Below, one piece after another: positions 46,791-54,866 of a DNA stretch of 64,000 nucleotides. The position numbers and the translations under genes are program-made. Within the stretch, counting starts at the first letter, position 1. The number at the start of each line of letters is the position of its first letter. The notes beneath the pieces are model-generated. The model ran no database searches. It was not told the DNA's origin and was given only the letters and a program-made list of their open reading frames with translations. This DNA comes from Hafnia alvei (lineage in GTDB: Bacteria; Pseudomonadota; Gammaproteobacteria; Enterobacterales; Enterobacteriaceae), in assembly GCF_964063325.1 (NCBI RefSeq), contig NZ_OZ061315.1, positions 1,612,001 through 1,676,000 of the forward strand, read 5' to 3'.

Positions 46791-47522
46791 TTACTGCTGG
46801 AACCATTTGCTATAGATGGTTTTATAGGTGCCATCTTGCTTCAGCTGGTTCAGCGCGGTGTTAAATTGATTCAACAGTTCCGTGTTGTTCTGGCGCACGG
46901 CAATGCCCAAACCGGTGCCGAAGTAGTTCGGATCGGTCACTTTGTCGCCCACGGCGGACAAGGTCGCATTCTGCTTCAGCCATTCGTTCACCACCGCGGT
47001 GTCACCGAATACCGCATCCAGACGGCCATTTTTCAGATCCAGAATGGCGTTTTGGTAGCTGTCATACGGAACTGGCGTAATTTCAGGGTGTTTTTCCTGC
47101 AGGTATTTCTGGTGAGTTGAACCGTTTTGCATGCCAACGCGTTTACCTTTCAGCGCGGCGATGTCGGCAACTTTGCCTTTCTCAGCGATGAACAGCGCAG
47201 AGTTGTCATAGTATGGCGCGGTGAACGCCACCTGTTTCTGACGCTCTGGGGTGATATCCATACCGGAAATAACCGCATCGATACGTTTGAATTTCAGACT
47301 TGGGATCAAGCTATCGAAAGACTGATTGGTGAAAGTACAGGTCGCTTTCATCTGTTTACAGATGGCATTGGCCAGATCGATATCAAACCCTTGCATCTGG
47401 TTATTTGCGTCCATGAATTCAAAGGGAGGATAAGAAGCTTCGGCAGCAAAACGAATGGTTTCCGCCGCTGATGCAGAGACGCTGATACCGGCTAATACTG
47501 TGGCAATTATGATTTTTTTCAT
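46791..47522 (-). CDS. artI: Arginine/ornithine-binding periplasmic protein ArtI
   Basis: 243 residues from ATG 47522, with GGAG six bases upstream. Signal peptide to about residue 19 (SVSASA|AET). The mature protein closely parallels ArtJ (IRFAAEASYPPFEFMDANN; GFDIDLANAICKQMKATC). In E. coli the ArtI ligand is less certain than ArtJ's. It follows artP by about 70 bp in the artPIQM operon. Confidence 0.92.
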   Translation of the reverse strand: MKKIIIATVLAGISVSASAAETIRFAAEASYPPFEFMDANNQMQGFDIDLANAICKQMKATCTFTNQSFDSLIPSLKFKRIDAVISGMDITPERQKQVAFTAPYYDNSALFIAEKGKVADIAALKGKRVGMQNGSTHQKYLQEKHPEITPVPYDSYQNAILDLKNGRLDAVFGDTAVVNEWLKQNATLSAVGDKVTDPNYFGTGLGIAVRQNNTELLNQFNTALNQLKQDGTYKTIYSKWFQQ

Positions 47523-47590
47523 CGCAGACTCCAACTTCTGTTAGCTAATAGTTTGGTCAAAACGACCCTGTTAAAGCGTCAATCTAGCCG

Positions 47591-48319
47591 TTAGTGAGAC
47601 AGGTAACCAGCAAACGCTTCGGTTTGTGGGTGAGCAAAATGGCTGGCGTCGCCGTGCTCAATCACTCTGCCTTGTTCCATATACACCACGCGGCTGGCGG
47701 TCTTACGTGCCACTTCTACTTCGTGAGTCACGATAACCTGTGTGATGCCGGTTTCAGATAGCTCGCGAATAATGCTAACGATCTGAGCGGTAATTTCTGG
47801 GTCAAGCGCCGCGGTTGGCTCATCGAACAGTAAAACCTGAGGTTCCATCATCAGAGCACGAGCGATGGCCACGCGCTGCTGTTGACCACCAGAAAGATGC
47901 AGCGGGAAACGATCTACATAGTCTGTTAGACGCAGGCGTTGCAGCAATTTTTGCGCGCGTTCCACGGCCTGAGCTTTGCTCAGCCCCAAAACTTTGCACG
48001 GTGCTTCAATCAGGTTTTGCATCACGGTCAGATGTGGCCACAGATTGTACTGTTGGAACACCATCCCGACGTTACGACGTAGCTCGCGGATCTCTTTTTC
48101 ACCCGGTGTTTGGCTGAAATCGAATTGATTACCCGCAATAGAAAGTTGTCCGGAACGAGGCATCTCAAGCAGGTTTAATACCCGCAGGAGAGAACTTTTA
48201 CCTGCACCGCTCGGCCCCAGTAATACCAAGGTTTCGCCCGCAGGACATTCCAGAGTGATGTCGAACAGCGCTTGATGTGCGCCGTAAAAGCAATTAATGC
48301 CGTTTATTTGAATACTCAT
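47591..48319 (-). CDS. artP: Arginine ABC transporter ATPase ArtP
   Basis: 242 residues. Walker A LLGPSGAGKSSLLR, Q-loop VFQQYNLWP, signature LSGGQQQRVAIARALM, Walker B VLLFDEPTAALD and H-loop VTHEVEVAR. First gene of artPIQM. A weak ArgR-box-like sequence (ACAGAATACTTATGCAAT, 48364-48381) lies about 45 bp upstream of the start. Confidence 0.95.
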   Translation of the reverse strand: MSIQINGINCFYGAHQALFDITLECPAGETLVLLGPSGAGKSSLLRVLNLLEMPRSGQLSIAGNQFDFSQTPGEKEIRELRRNVGMVFQQYNLWPHLTVMQNLIEAPCKVLGLSKAQAVERAQKLLQRLRLTDYVDRFPLHLSGGQQQRVAIARALMMEPQVLLFDEPTAALDPEITAQIVSIIRELSETGITQVIVTHEVEVARKTASRVVYMEQGRVIEHGDASHFAHPQTEAFAGYLSH

Positions 48320-48540
48320 GCGCGTTTACTGAATAGCCATTGATGATGCAAATGTTAACTTCCACAGAATACTTATGCAATCTTTGTGCGTTAAAATTTA
48401 TTACCGCACCTCTTAATCGCTTAAGATTAGCACAATATCACCTTTTTACCGGAAAACTGGCGCATTTGCCCAGACTCGACTAAATCCGCTTGGCTGAATG
48501 CATACAAAGTGAATGAATTCAGCTTCAACAAACGAGGGTA

Positions 48541-49458
48541 TCAGGTTTTGTTGATACGGCGCACTTCATTCAGAGCCTGACTTAGATAGTCTAAAAAGGT
48601 TTTGAACAGCAGCGTTTGACCGCGTTTAGACTCATATAAGGCATGGATTGAGTGAGGTTCGTTAGTCCACTCGGGTAAAACGTGTACCAGCTCACCGGAA
48701 TCAATCAGATCTAAGCAGATAAACCGCGGCAGACAGGTAATTCCGACGCCGTTAATGGCCGCATAAACTACCGCGCGCATATTGTTGGTTATCAGGCGTG
48801 GAGTGACGTTAAGGGTCACTTTTTCTTTATGCAGATTAATCAAACGCCATTGGCGGCTATTGTCATCGCTTTTTTTGATTATTGTTGCATGCTGCGTGAG
48901 CTCTGAAACATCGCTGGGCATGCCAAAACGCGCGATATAATCTGGGCTACACACCAAGATTTGGTGCTCAATGCACAGGGTTTTTACGTGCAGGCTAGAG
49001 TCGCGCAGCGGGAGCGGCTCTGGGCGAATCGCAATATCGATACCTTCGGTGGTTAAATCAACGTCTCGGTTCATCGCTAACAGCTCAATTTCCACATCGG
49101 GATATTTTTGGATGAAGCGGCACACCACCGGAGCCATAAACTCTTCCGTCATCATCACCGGCGCGGCAATTTTTAGTTTACCGCTTGGATAAGCCAACGC
49201 ATTACTCACCAAATCTTCGGCCAGTTGAGCCTGCTGCACCGCCAAACGGCACTGCTCGGCAAACTTAAGCCCTAAATCTGTGACGTTAAAGCTGCGGGTG
49301 GAGCGTTGCAGTAGGCGCACGCCAAGGCTGTCTTCCAACGACGCGATGCGGCGGCTTAGCAAAGATTTCGATACACCGAGCGCTTTAGCCGCTGCGGTAT
49401 AGCCCTGATGATCGACGGCATGAACGAAATAGAGCATATCGTTGAGATCGCATTTCAT
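48541..49458 (-). CDS. LysR-family transcriptional regulator
   Basis: 305 residues from ATG 49458. N-terminal winged HTH: MLYFVHAVDHQGYTAAAKALGVSKSLLSRRIASLEDSLGVRLLQR-type arrangement, then a substrate-sensing domain (LKIAAPVMMTEEFMAPVVCR; GIDIAIRPEPL; GVGITCLPRF). It belongs to the group near aromatic-compound or quinone-responsive LTTRs. It is divergent from the azoreductase gene with 136 bp between starts, so it probably controls it and itself. The inducer is unknown. Confidence 0.85.
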   Translation of the reverse strand: MKCDLNDMLYFVHAVDHQGYTAAAKALGVSKSLLSRRIASLEDSLGVRLLQRSTRSFNVTDLGLKFAEQCRLAVQQAQLAEDLVSNALAYPSGKLKIAAPVMMTEEFMAPVVCRFIQKYPDVEIELLAMNRDVDLTTEGIDIAIRPEPLPLRDSSLHVKTLCIEHQILVCSPDYIARFGMPSDVSELTQHATIIKKSDDNSRQWRLINLHKEKVTLNVTPRLITNNMRAVVYAAINGVGITCLPRFICLDLIDSGELVHVLPEWTNEPHSIHALYESKRGQTLLFKTFLDYLSQALNEVRRINKT

Positions 49459-49594
49459 TTTATTGTCTCGTTTTTGCAACAATGTTTCCAGAAATTAGAT
49501 ATTTCGCTCTGTAATTGCAACCATTAATCTAACAGCAGCTAATTTTTGTTTAAAAAAATTATGTTTTAAAAACAGAATATCTTTAGGGATCAGA

Positions 49595-50209
49595 ATGAAA
49601 CTGCTGCATATCGACTCAAGCCCGTTTATCACCCAATCGACCTCGCGCGTGCTGAGCGCCGCGATCGTTGCACAGCTACAGGAAAATCATCGTATTCAAT
49701 CCGTCATCTACCGAGATGTTGGATTAACGCCGCCGCCACATTTAACCGAAGCCGTATTCAACGCGATGCGTAATGGCATCGTGGGATGCAGCGACGAGGT
49801 TATTCTGGCGGTTGATGCTGCCAATCAGGCTATTACAGAGCTCAAAACGTGCGATGCGCTGGTGATTGGCGCGCCCATGTTTAATCACTCCATCGTGACT
49901 AATCTCAAAGCTTGGATCGATCAGGTCTGTCAGGCGGGGAAAACCTTTGCTTTTACCTCACAAGGAGCACAAGGGCTGATTGCGGATAAGCCGGTATTTA
50001 TTGCCTCAACGCGAGGCGGTATCTACGCCGACGATGCTCACCGAGCGATGGATTTTCAGGAGCCTTATTTAGTTTCGGCGCTATCTTTGATGGGGTTAAA
50101 AAACGTCAAAATTATTCGCGCCGAGGGCGTCGATAAAACGCATCCAGGTCGCTCGGAGGCGCAACGTATGGCATTGGAAGAGATAAAAAATACCGTTTGT
50201 ATCGATTAA
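49595..50209 (+). CDS. FMN-dependent NADH-azoreductase/quinone reductase (AzoR family)
   Basis: 204 residues (E. coli AzoR 201). Flavodoxin-like fold: MKLLHIDSSPFITQSTSR phosphate-binding start, CDALVIGAPMFNHSIVTNLKAWIDQV at about residue 86 and IASTRGGIY near residue 131. Reduces azo dyes and quinones with NADH, dimeric and FMN-dependent. GGGATCAG provides the ribosome binding site. It probably forms an operon with the MarA-like gene 25 bp downstream. I leave the symbol blank because a second, orthologous azoR may lie elsewhere. Confidence 0.82.
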   Translation: MKLLHIDSSPFITQSTSRVLSAAIVAQLQENHRIQSVIYRDVGLTPPPHLTEAVFNAMRNGIVGCSDEVILAVDAANQAITELKTCDALVIGAPMFNHSIVTNLKAWIDQVCQAGKTFAFTSQGAQGLIADKPVFIASTRGGIYADDAHRAMDFQEPYLVSALSLMGLKNVKIIRAEGVDKTHPGRSEAQRMALEEIKNTVCID

Positions 50210-50234
50210 GGCTGAATTCAAAAGGGAGAGAATA

Positions 50235-50603
50235 ATGACAACACAACAATACGACCATCTCATTGTGACCGATCTAGTGAATTGGATTGAAAGCCATATC
50301 GACGACAAATTGCTGATTGATGATGTTTCACGCCAGTCGGGTTATTCCAAATGGCATATTCAGCGCAAATTTAAAGCCGTCACTGGCAAAACCATTGCTA
50401 GCTATATTCGCAACCGCAAGCTTACGCGCGCGGCGCTGGCGTTGCGTAAAACCGATCGTCGGGTGTTGGATATTGCGTTGTCCTGTGGGTTTGATAATCA
50501 GCAGACATTTACCCGTATGTTCCGCAAACGATTTGGTATTGCGCCAGGGTCATATCGCGCAAGCGCTGATGCCTCTGCTCAGAATTTCACCTACCCAATC
50601 TAG
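50235..50603 (+). CDS. MarA/SoxS/RamA-like AraC-family regulator
   Basis: 122 residues, only a two-HTH DNA-binding domain. HTH1 LLIDDVSRQSGYSKWHIQRKF, HTH2 RVLDIALSCGFDNQQTFTRMF, followed by the family GIAPGSYR. GGGAGAG precedes the ATG. Regulators of this size (MarA, SoxS, RamA, PqrA) activate stress and multidrug-resistance genes; nfsA in this window would be a typical target. The pairing with an azoreductase suggests response to quinone or dye stress. Confidence 0.85.
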   Translation: MTTQQYDHLIVTDLVNWIESHIDDKLLIDDVSRQSGYSKWHIQRKFKAVTGKTIASYIRNRKLTRAALALRKTDRRVLDIALSCGFDNQQTFTRMFRKRFGIAPGSYRASADASAQNFTYPI

Positions 50604-50765
50604 ATAAATTAAACGCAAAGAAAACAATTATTCGAACCACGATGATTTTTGCAGGCGAGCTCAGCTATTCAGAACAGCGTTCTCTCTCCCTGACTTAATT
50701 CCGCTATTATCGCGGTTATTGTTGTGACTTAGATGATGACTGCGCGAGCTAAAGGGAGAGTCAGC

Positions 50766-52166
50766 ATGGATCCACTGAAAGAGAAGAGTATTGTTTTAAA
50801 GTCTGTACCTCAGCCACAGGTATTTCCAGATGCTCAACAGGTAGAGCTGCTGGATGAAACCCTTCAGCTTCGCCTAGATCGTGTGTTGGCGCGTATGAAG
50901 GCATCAGGGCATGACTATCTGGTGATTTATGCCGACAAAGAGCACGGGGCTAATTTTGAATATCTGACGGGGTTTATCCCTCGATTTGAAGAAGCGTTAT
51001 TAGTTCTTGCTGCGTCAGGGGACGCTTTTTTATTGTTGGGCAATGAAAACATGAAAATGTCCCAGCATGCGCGAATTGCCAATCAGGCCATCTGTGTACC
51101 TCATTTCTCGCTGCCTAATCAGCCGATGGATAACCCAATGACGTTGGCTCAGGCGCTGAAAGATACCGGAATTCATCACGCGTCTTCCGTGGGCATTGTG
51201 GGGTGGAAAATGTTCACCAGCCCAACAGAAAATAACGAGCAGATTTTTGATCTGCCTTATTTCATGATGAACGCTATTCAGCGCGTCGTTTCTCCTCAAG
51301 CTCAGATCTGCAACGCGACGCATTTATTTATTGGCGGAGACAGCGGGGCGCGAGTCATCAATTCGGCCAACGAAATTGCCCATTATGAATATGGCGCAAA
51401 TTTAGCCTCAAGCTGTATGTTACAGGCGATGAACGCCATAGAGCTGAATAAAACCGAAAAAGAGATTGGGCATTATCTCACGGCGGATGGGCAGCCAAAT
51501 AACGTGGTGACTATTGCCGCGTTTGGCCAGCGGTTTAAAAATGCGCGTTTATATCCGGGTGAGAATCGTATTACGTTGTCAGATCGTGCCTCGTTGACGA
51601 CCAGCTACAAAGGCGGTTTATCCAGCCGTGGCGGCTACGTTGCCTATGAGCAAAATGATTTGCCGCATGACCAGCAGAATTATGTCAACGCCGTAGCAAA
51701 ACCTTATTACCGCGCCGTTGTTGCATGGCTTGAATACATGGCAATTGGCGTGAAAGGGGATGATGTTTATCAACGCATCGAGACGGTGTTACCTAAAGCG
51801 CAATACGGCTGGCATCTTAACCCGGGCCATCTGGTTGCCGATGAAGAGTGGATGAGTTCGCCAATCTATTCGGGTTCACAGGCTAAAATACACAGCGGAA
51901 TGCTGCTGCAAATCGATATTATTCCCTCGGTTGCGGGCTACGCCGGTGCCAGCGCCGAAGAGTGTGTGGCTATTGCTAATGCTGAACTTCGCGAGCAGAT
52001 TGCGGGTGAATATCCTCAGGTTTGGCAGCGTATTCAACAGCGCAGAGCCTATATTATTGAGCATCTCAACATTGCATTAGGCGAGGATATTCTGCCGTTA
52101 TCCAATTTGGTGGGCTATTTACGGCCTTACTTGCTGAATAAAGACATGAGTCTTTGCTGCGAGTGA
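50766..52166 (+). CDS. M24-peptidase-like (pita-bread fold) protein with altered metal site
   Basis: 466 residues; ATG 50766 follows AGGGAGAG. An N-terminal creatinase-like domain (LDRVLARMKASGHDYLVIYA ... FEYLTGFIPRFEEALLVL) and a C-terminal M24-like domain. Where prolidases have two Asp ligands, this protein has LTTSYKGGLSSRGGYVA, without them; the His (LNPGHLVADEEW) and a Glu (SAEECVAI) remain. GMLLQIDIIP replaces the usual GM....EP. So it may not be an active metallopeptidase, or it may use another site. Monocistronic. Confidence 0.7.
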   Translation: MDPLKEKSIVLKSVPQPQVFPDAQQVELLDETLQLRLDRVLARMKASGHDYLVIYADKEHGANFEYLTGFIPRFEEALLVLAASGDAFLLLGNENMKMSQHARIANQAICVPHFSLPNQPMDNPMTLAQALKDTGIHHASSVGIVGWKMFTSPTENNEQIFDLPYFMMNAIQRVVSPQAQICNATHLFIGGDSGARVINSANEIAHYEYGANLASSCMLQAMNAIELNKTEKEIGHYLTADGQPNNVVTIAAFGQRFKNARLYPGENRITLSDRASLTTSYKGGLSSRGGYVAYEQNDLPHDQQNYVNAVAKPYYRAVVAWLEYMAIGVKGDDVYQRIETVLPKAQYGWHLNPGHLVADEEWMSSPIYSGSQAKIHSGMLLQIDIIPSVAGYAGASAEECVAIANAELREQIAGEYPQVWQRIQQRRAYIIEHLNIALGEDILPLSNLVGYLRPYLLNKDMSLCCE

Positions 52167-52175
52167 TGAGAACGC

Positions 52176-52202
52176 GTAAGGGCTGAATGATTCAGCCCTT
52201 AC
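52176..52202. terminator. Hairpin between the M24-like gene and ybjQ
   Basis: GTAAGGGCTGAA-TGA-TTCAGCCCTTAC, a near-perfect 12-bp stem between convergent genes, with A/T-rich flanks. It probably works on both strands. Confidence 0.75.
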
Positions 52203-52209
52203 AAATTAA

Positions 52210-52530
52210 TTACTTCACCTTCACCGCGGTACCACTCACGCTAACCATTAACATACTGCCGTCTTTTCCTACGGTTTCGTAATCAATATCAATGCCGACG
52301 ACCGCATTGGCGCCAAGTGATTTGGCTTGATCGTTCATTTCAGCAAAGGCTATTTCCCGTGCTTTGCGCAGCTCTTTTTCATAAGCGCCAGAACGGCCAC
52401 CGACAATATCGCGAATGCCAGCGAAGAAATCTTTGAAAATATTGGCACCAAGGATCGCCTCTCCGGTGACAACGCCGCAGTAGTCAACGATAGTAAGGCC
52501 TTCTAGGGATGGAGTTGTGCTATTACGCAT
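52210..52530 (-). CDS. ybjQ: YbjQ/UPF0145 family protein
   Basis: 106 residues (E. coli 107). Characteristic TGEAILGANIFKDFFAGIRDIVGGRSGAYE and AKSLGANAVVGIDIDYE. Forms a pentameric ring in known structures; described as a putative heavy-metal-binding domain but the function is not settled. It precedes amiD divergently, as in E. coli. Confidence 0.92.
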   Translation of the reverse strand: MRNSTTPSLEGLTIVDYCGVVTGEAILGANIFKDFFAGIRDIVGGRSGAYEKELRKAREIAFAEMNDQAKSLGANAVVGIDIDYETVGKDGSMLMVSVSGTAVKVK

Positions 52531-52535
52531 GAAAT

Positions 52536-52661
52536 ATACCCTTCATACTTGAAGTTGCCGCTGCGTTGGCTGCGCTCTTTCACCCAAATCACTTACTTGA
52601 GTAAGCTCATTGGGATTCATTCGCTTGCCGCCTTGATGCAACTCCAATTATTTTGGGTATA
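52536..52661. repeat. Dispersed ~125-bp palindromic repeat, copy 2
   Basis: ATACCCTTCATACTTGAAGTTGC at the left and GCAACTCCAATTATTTTGGGTAT at the right form long terminal inverted repeats; the centre holds CACTTACTTGAGTAAGCTCA as in the copy at 8998. It lies in the divergent ybjQ-amiD promoter region, so transcription may start within it. Confidence 0.8.
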
Positions 52662-52704
52662 GTCCCTTTAAAATTAAATGAAATTGCATACTGGAGTTTA
52701 AGAC

Positions 52705-53565
52705 ATGCCAAAACGGATTGGGTTCGCAGCGATGGTGATATTGTTGGCAATCGGCTTAGCTGGGTGCCAAAGCTCGCCGTCGCAGCACCAACTGGTCAAT
52801 CGAGGCACCTATCTGGTTGAAGATCGCCATCAGGCTCAGGGGGTCGATCAGCGCATCCGATTTTTAGTGTTGCACTACACGGCGGAAGACTTCCATTCAT
52901 CGTTAAAAACCCTAACCGATGAACACGTGAGCGCGCATTATCTGGTGCCCGCGCATCCGCCTGCGGAGAACGGCAAATACGTGGTGTGGCAGTTAGTACC
53001 GGAATCGCAGCGGGCATGGCATGCGGGAGCCAGTTCTTGGCGCGGACGGACGAGCCTGAATGACACATCGATTGGTATCGAAATCGTGAACAAAGGCTAC
53101 CAGCAAGGCATGCTAGGCAAGATTTGGGCACCTTATACGCCACAGCAAATTGAGCTGGTGGCTGCGCTTAGTAAAGACATTGTGCAGCGTTACGCGATTG
53201 CGCCACAAAATGTGGTGGGGCATATGGATATTGCTCCGCAACGCAAGCTCGATCCGGGACCGTTATTTCCATGGCAGCAGCTGGCTGAACAGGGGGTTGG
53301 CGCGTGGCCGGATCAAAACAGGGTAGATTATTATTTGGCGGGCAGAGCGAAAACGGCACCGGTGGATGTGTTAACGCTGCAGAAGAAGCTGGCCGCTTAC
53401 GGCTATGATATAGCGCCCAGCGGCAATAATGATTCAGCCTCGCGCAACGCGATCGCCGCGTTTCAAATGCACTTCAGACCCGCAAACTATCAGGGCGAGC
53501 CGGATGCTGAAACAGAGGCGATTATTGATGCGCTCATCGAGAAATATGGCAGCGTGGATCAATGA
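52705..53565 (+). CDS. amiD: N-acetylmuramoyl-L-alanine amidase AmiD
   Basis: 286 residues. Lipobox LAGC (Cys21) marks an outer-membrane lipoprotein. Amidase_2 domain: FLVLHYTAEDFHSS (first zinc His), DEHVSAHYLV, TSIGIEIVNKG and VVGHMDIAPQRKLDPGPLFPW (other zinc ligands). A C-terminal peptidoglycan-binding domain, LQKKLAAYGYDIAPSGNNDS, follows from about residue 220. Cleaves the MurNAc-L-Ala bond, including 1,6-anhydroMurNAc peptides. Confidence 0.93.
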   Translation: MPKRIGFAAMVILLAIGLAGCQSSPSQHQLVNRGTYLVEDRHQAQGVDQRIRFLVLHYTAEDFHSSLKTLTDEHVSAHYLVPAHPPAENGKYVVWQLVPESQRAWHAGASSWRGRTSLNDTSIGIEIVNKGYQQGMLGKIWAPYTPQQIELVAALSKDIVQRYAIAPQNVVGHMDIAPQRKLDPGPLFPWQQLAEQGVGAWPDQNRVDYYLAGRAKTAPVDVLTLQKKLAAYGYDIAPSGNNDSASRNAIAAFQMHFRPANYQGEPDAETEAIIDALIEKYGSVDQ

Positions 53566-54578
53566 CGATCGCGGTTTTGCAGACGCCCGTGATCTTTAAG
53601 CCAATGCGCTGTGCGAATAATGCCTTCATCAATCGAGACAATCGGATGATAGCCTAATTCAAGCTGCGCACGCGTGGTATCGAGCGTCATATCGAAGTTG
53701 AGTTTTGCGACGCCATAGTGTGTGAGCGCAGGTTCTTTAGGGCTATTGGCGCCAATTTTTTCCATTCCGCGTGCCATCATATCCAACATAGGATAAGGAA
53801 TTGAGCGGATTTTGCATTTCACACCTAGCTCGTCGATTAAATGCTGCAACAAGGTGTGCAGATGACGTGGCTGATGGTTTGAAATATTAAAGGTTCTGCC
53901 CGACGGTGTGCTTTCGATCTGCGTGGCCAACCACATGGCATGCACCGCATTTTCTTCATAGGTCATATCCACTAACGCATCGCCGCCGCGCGGCAGCAGC
54001 AAGGTGCCATGCTTACGCATTGCGTTAAGCAAGCGCGGTAGTAATACTTTGTCGTGTGGGCCAAACAGCCCTTGTGGACGCAGAATGGTGAAATGTGTTT
54101 GTGGATTAGATAACGCCAGATTCTGAATAACGTCTTCACCGGCCGCTTTGCTGCGTGCGTAGTAATTGGCGTAGCGGTTTGGCACAAAATCTTCTTTGAT
54201 ATCGCGGTGATGGCGGTAATCAAAATAGACTGCGGGCGAGGAGATGTGGATAAAGTTGCGTACCCCGTAGGCGGCAGCCCATTCGCCAAGGCGGCGGGTT
54301 GAGCGTACGTTGGCCTTCTCAAAGAGTTCTTCCGAGCCCCACGGTGAGGTAAAACCATCGCAATGCCACAGCGTATCCACGTCGTTCAGCATGGCCTTGG
54401 CCTGTGATGATACGAGATTGGTGAGATCGGCATGAATAAATTCCGCGCCCATTTTTTTCAATAGGTCGCCCATGGCCTGATTTTGCCCAGTAGCGCGAAC
54501 GCTAATCCCTTTCTGACGTAAAAACTCAACCGCATTACGTCCGAGACCGCTGGTTGCACCGGTCACCAATACTTTCAT
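53559..54578 (-). CDS. ybjS: NAD(P)-dependent epimerase/dehydrogenase-like YbjS
   Basis: 339 residues. Rossmann start VLVTGATSGLGRNAVEFL and the extended-SDR YxxxK pair NYYARSKAAGE. RPQGLFGPHDKVLLPRL follows, as in sugar-nucleotide epimerases and 3-beta-HSD-like proteins. Matches E. coli YbjS in size and position; the substrate is unknown. Convergent with amiD, whose end it overlaps by seven bases. Confidence 0.9.
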   Translation of the reverse strand: MKVLVTGATSGLGRNAVEFLRQKGISVRATGQNQAMGDLLKKMGAEFIHADLTNLVSSQAKAMLNDVDTLWHCDGFTSPWGSEELFEKANVRSTRRLGEWAAAYGVRNFIHISSPAVYFDYRHHRDIKEDFVPNRYANYYARSKAAGEDVIQNLALSNPQTHFTILRPQGLFGPHDKVLLPRLLNAMRKHGTLLLPRGGDALVDMTYEENAVHAMWLATQIESTPSGRTFNISNHQPRHLHTLLQHLIDELGVKCKIRSIPYPMLDMMARGMEKIGANSPKEPALTHYGVAKLNFDMTLDTTRAQLELGYHPIVSIDEGIIRTAHWLKDHGRLQNRDRH

Positions 54579-54819
54579 AACTTATCCGAATCCGCAGTGT
54601 GCCTAGGTTAATAGGCGTTTTATGGCTGATTTCAGCCAGCTAGTTCATTGCCCTTACTCAAATGGAAAGGGCGCTCTCATCGCTAATTTGACCGCTCCTA
54701 GCAACAAGGGTGCCATTCTTCCGTGAATTTACTTTACATGCAATCAGATTACGGAGAGAGAACGTAACAATTGTTTAGTTGCTCACAGGGTGCGCATTTT
54801 ATGATAGATGCGTACCGTA

Positions 54820-54857
54820 ACCTCAGCATGGATTTATTATGCCAAGCCATACTGAGG
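54820..54857 (-). terminator. Hairpin after ybjT
   Basis: CCTCAGCATGG (54821-54831) pairs with CCATACTGAGG (54847-54857), one mismatch. It begins about ten bases after the ybjT stop on the minus strand; no T-run. Confidence 0.5.
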
Positions 54858-54866
54858 CGAGGTTAA

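Noticed and set aside
46509..47120. 203-codon plus-strand frame opposite artI/artQ
   Set aside because: Crosses two conserved genes on the other strand; shadow.
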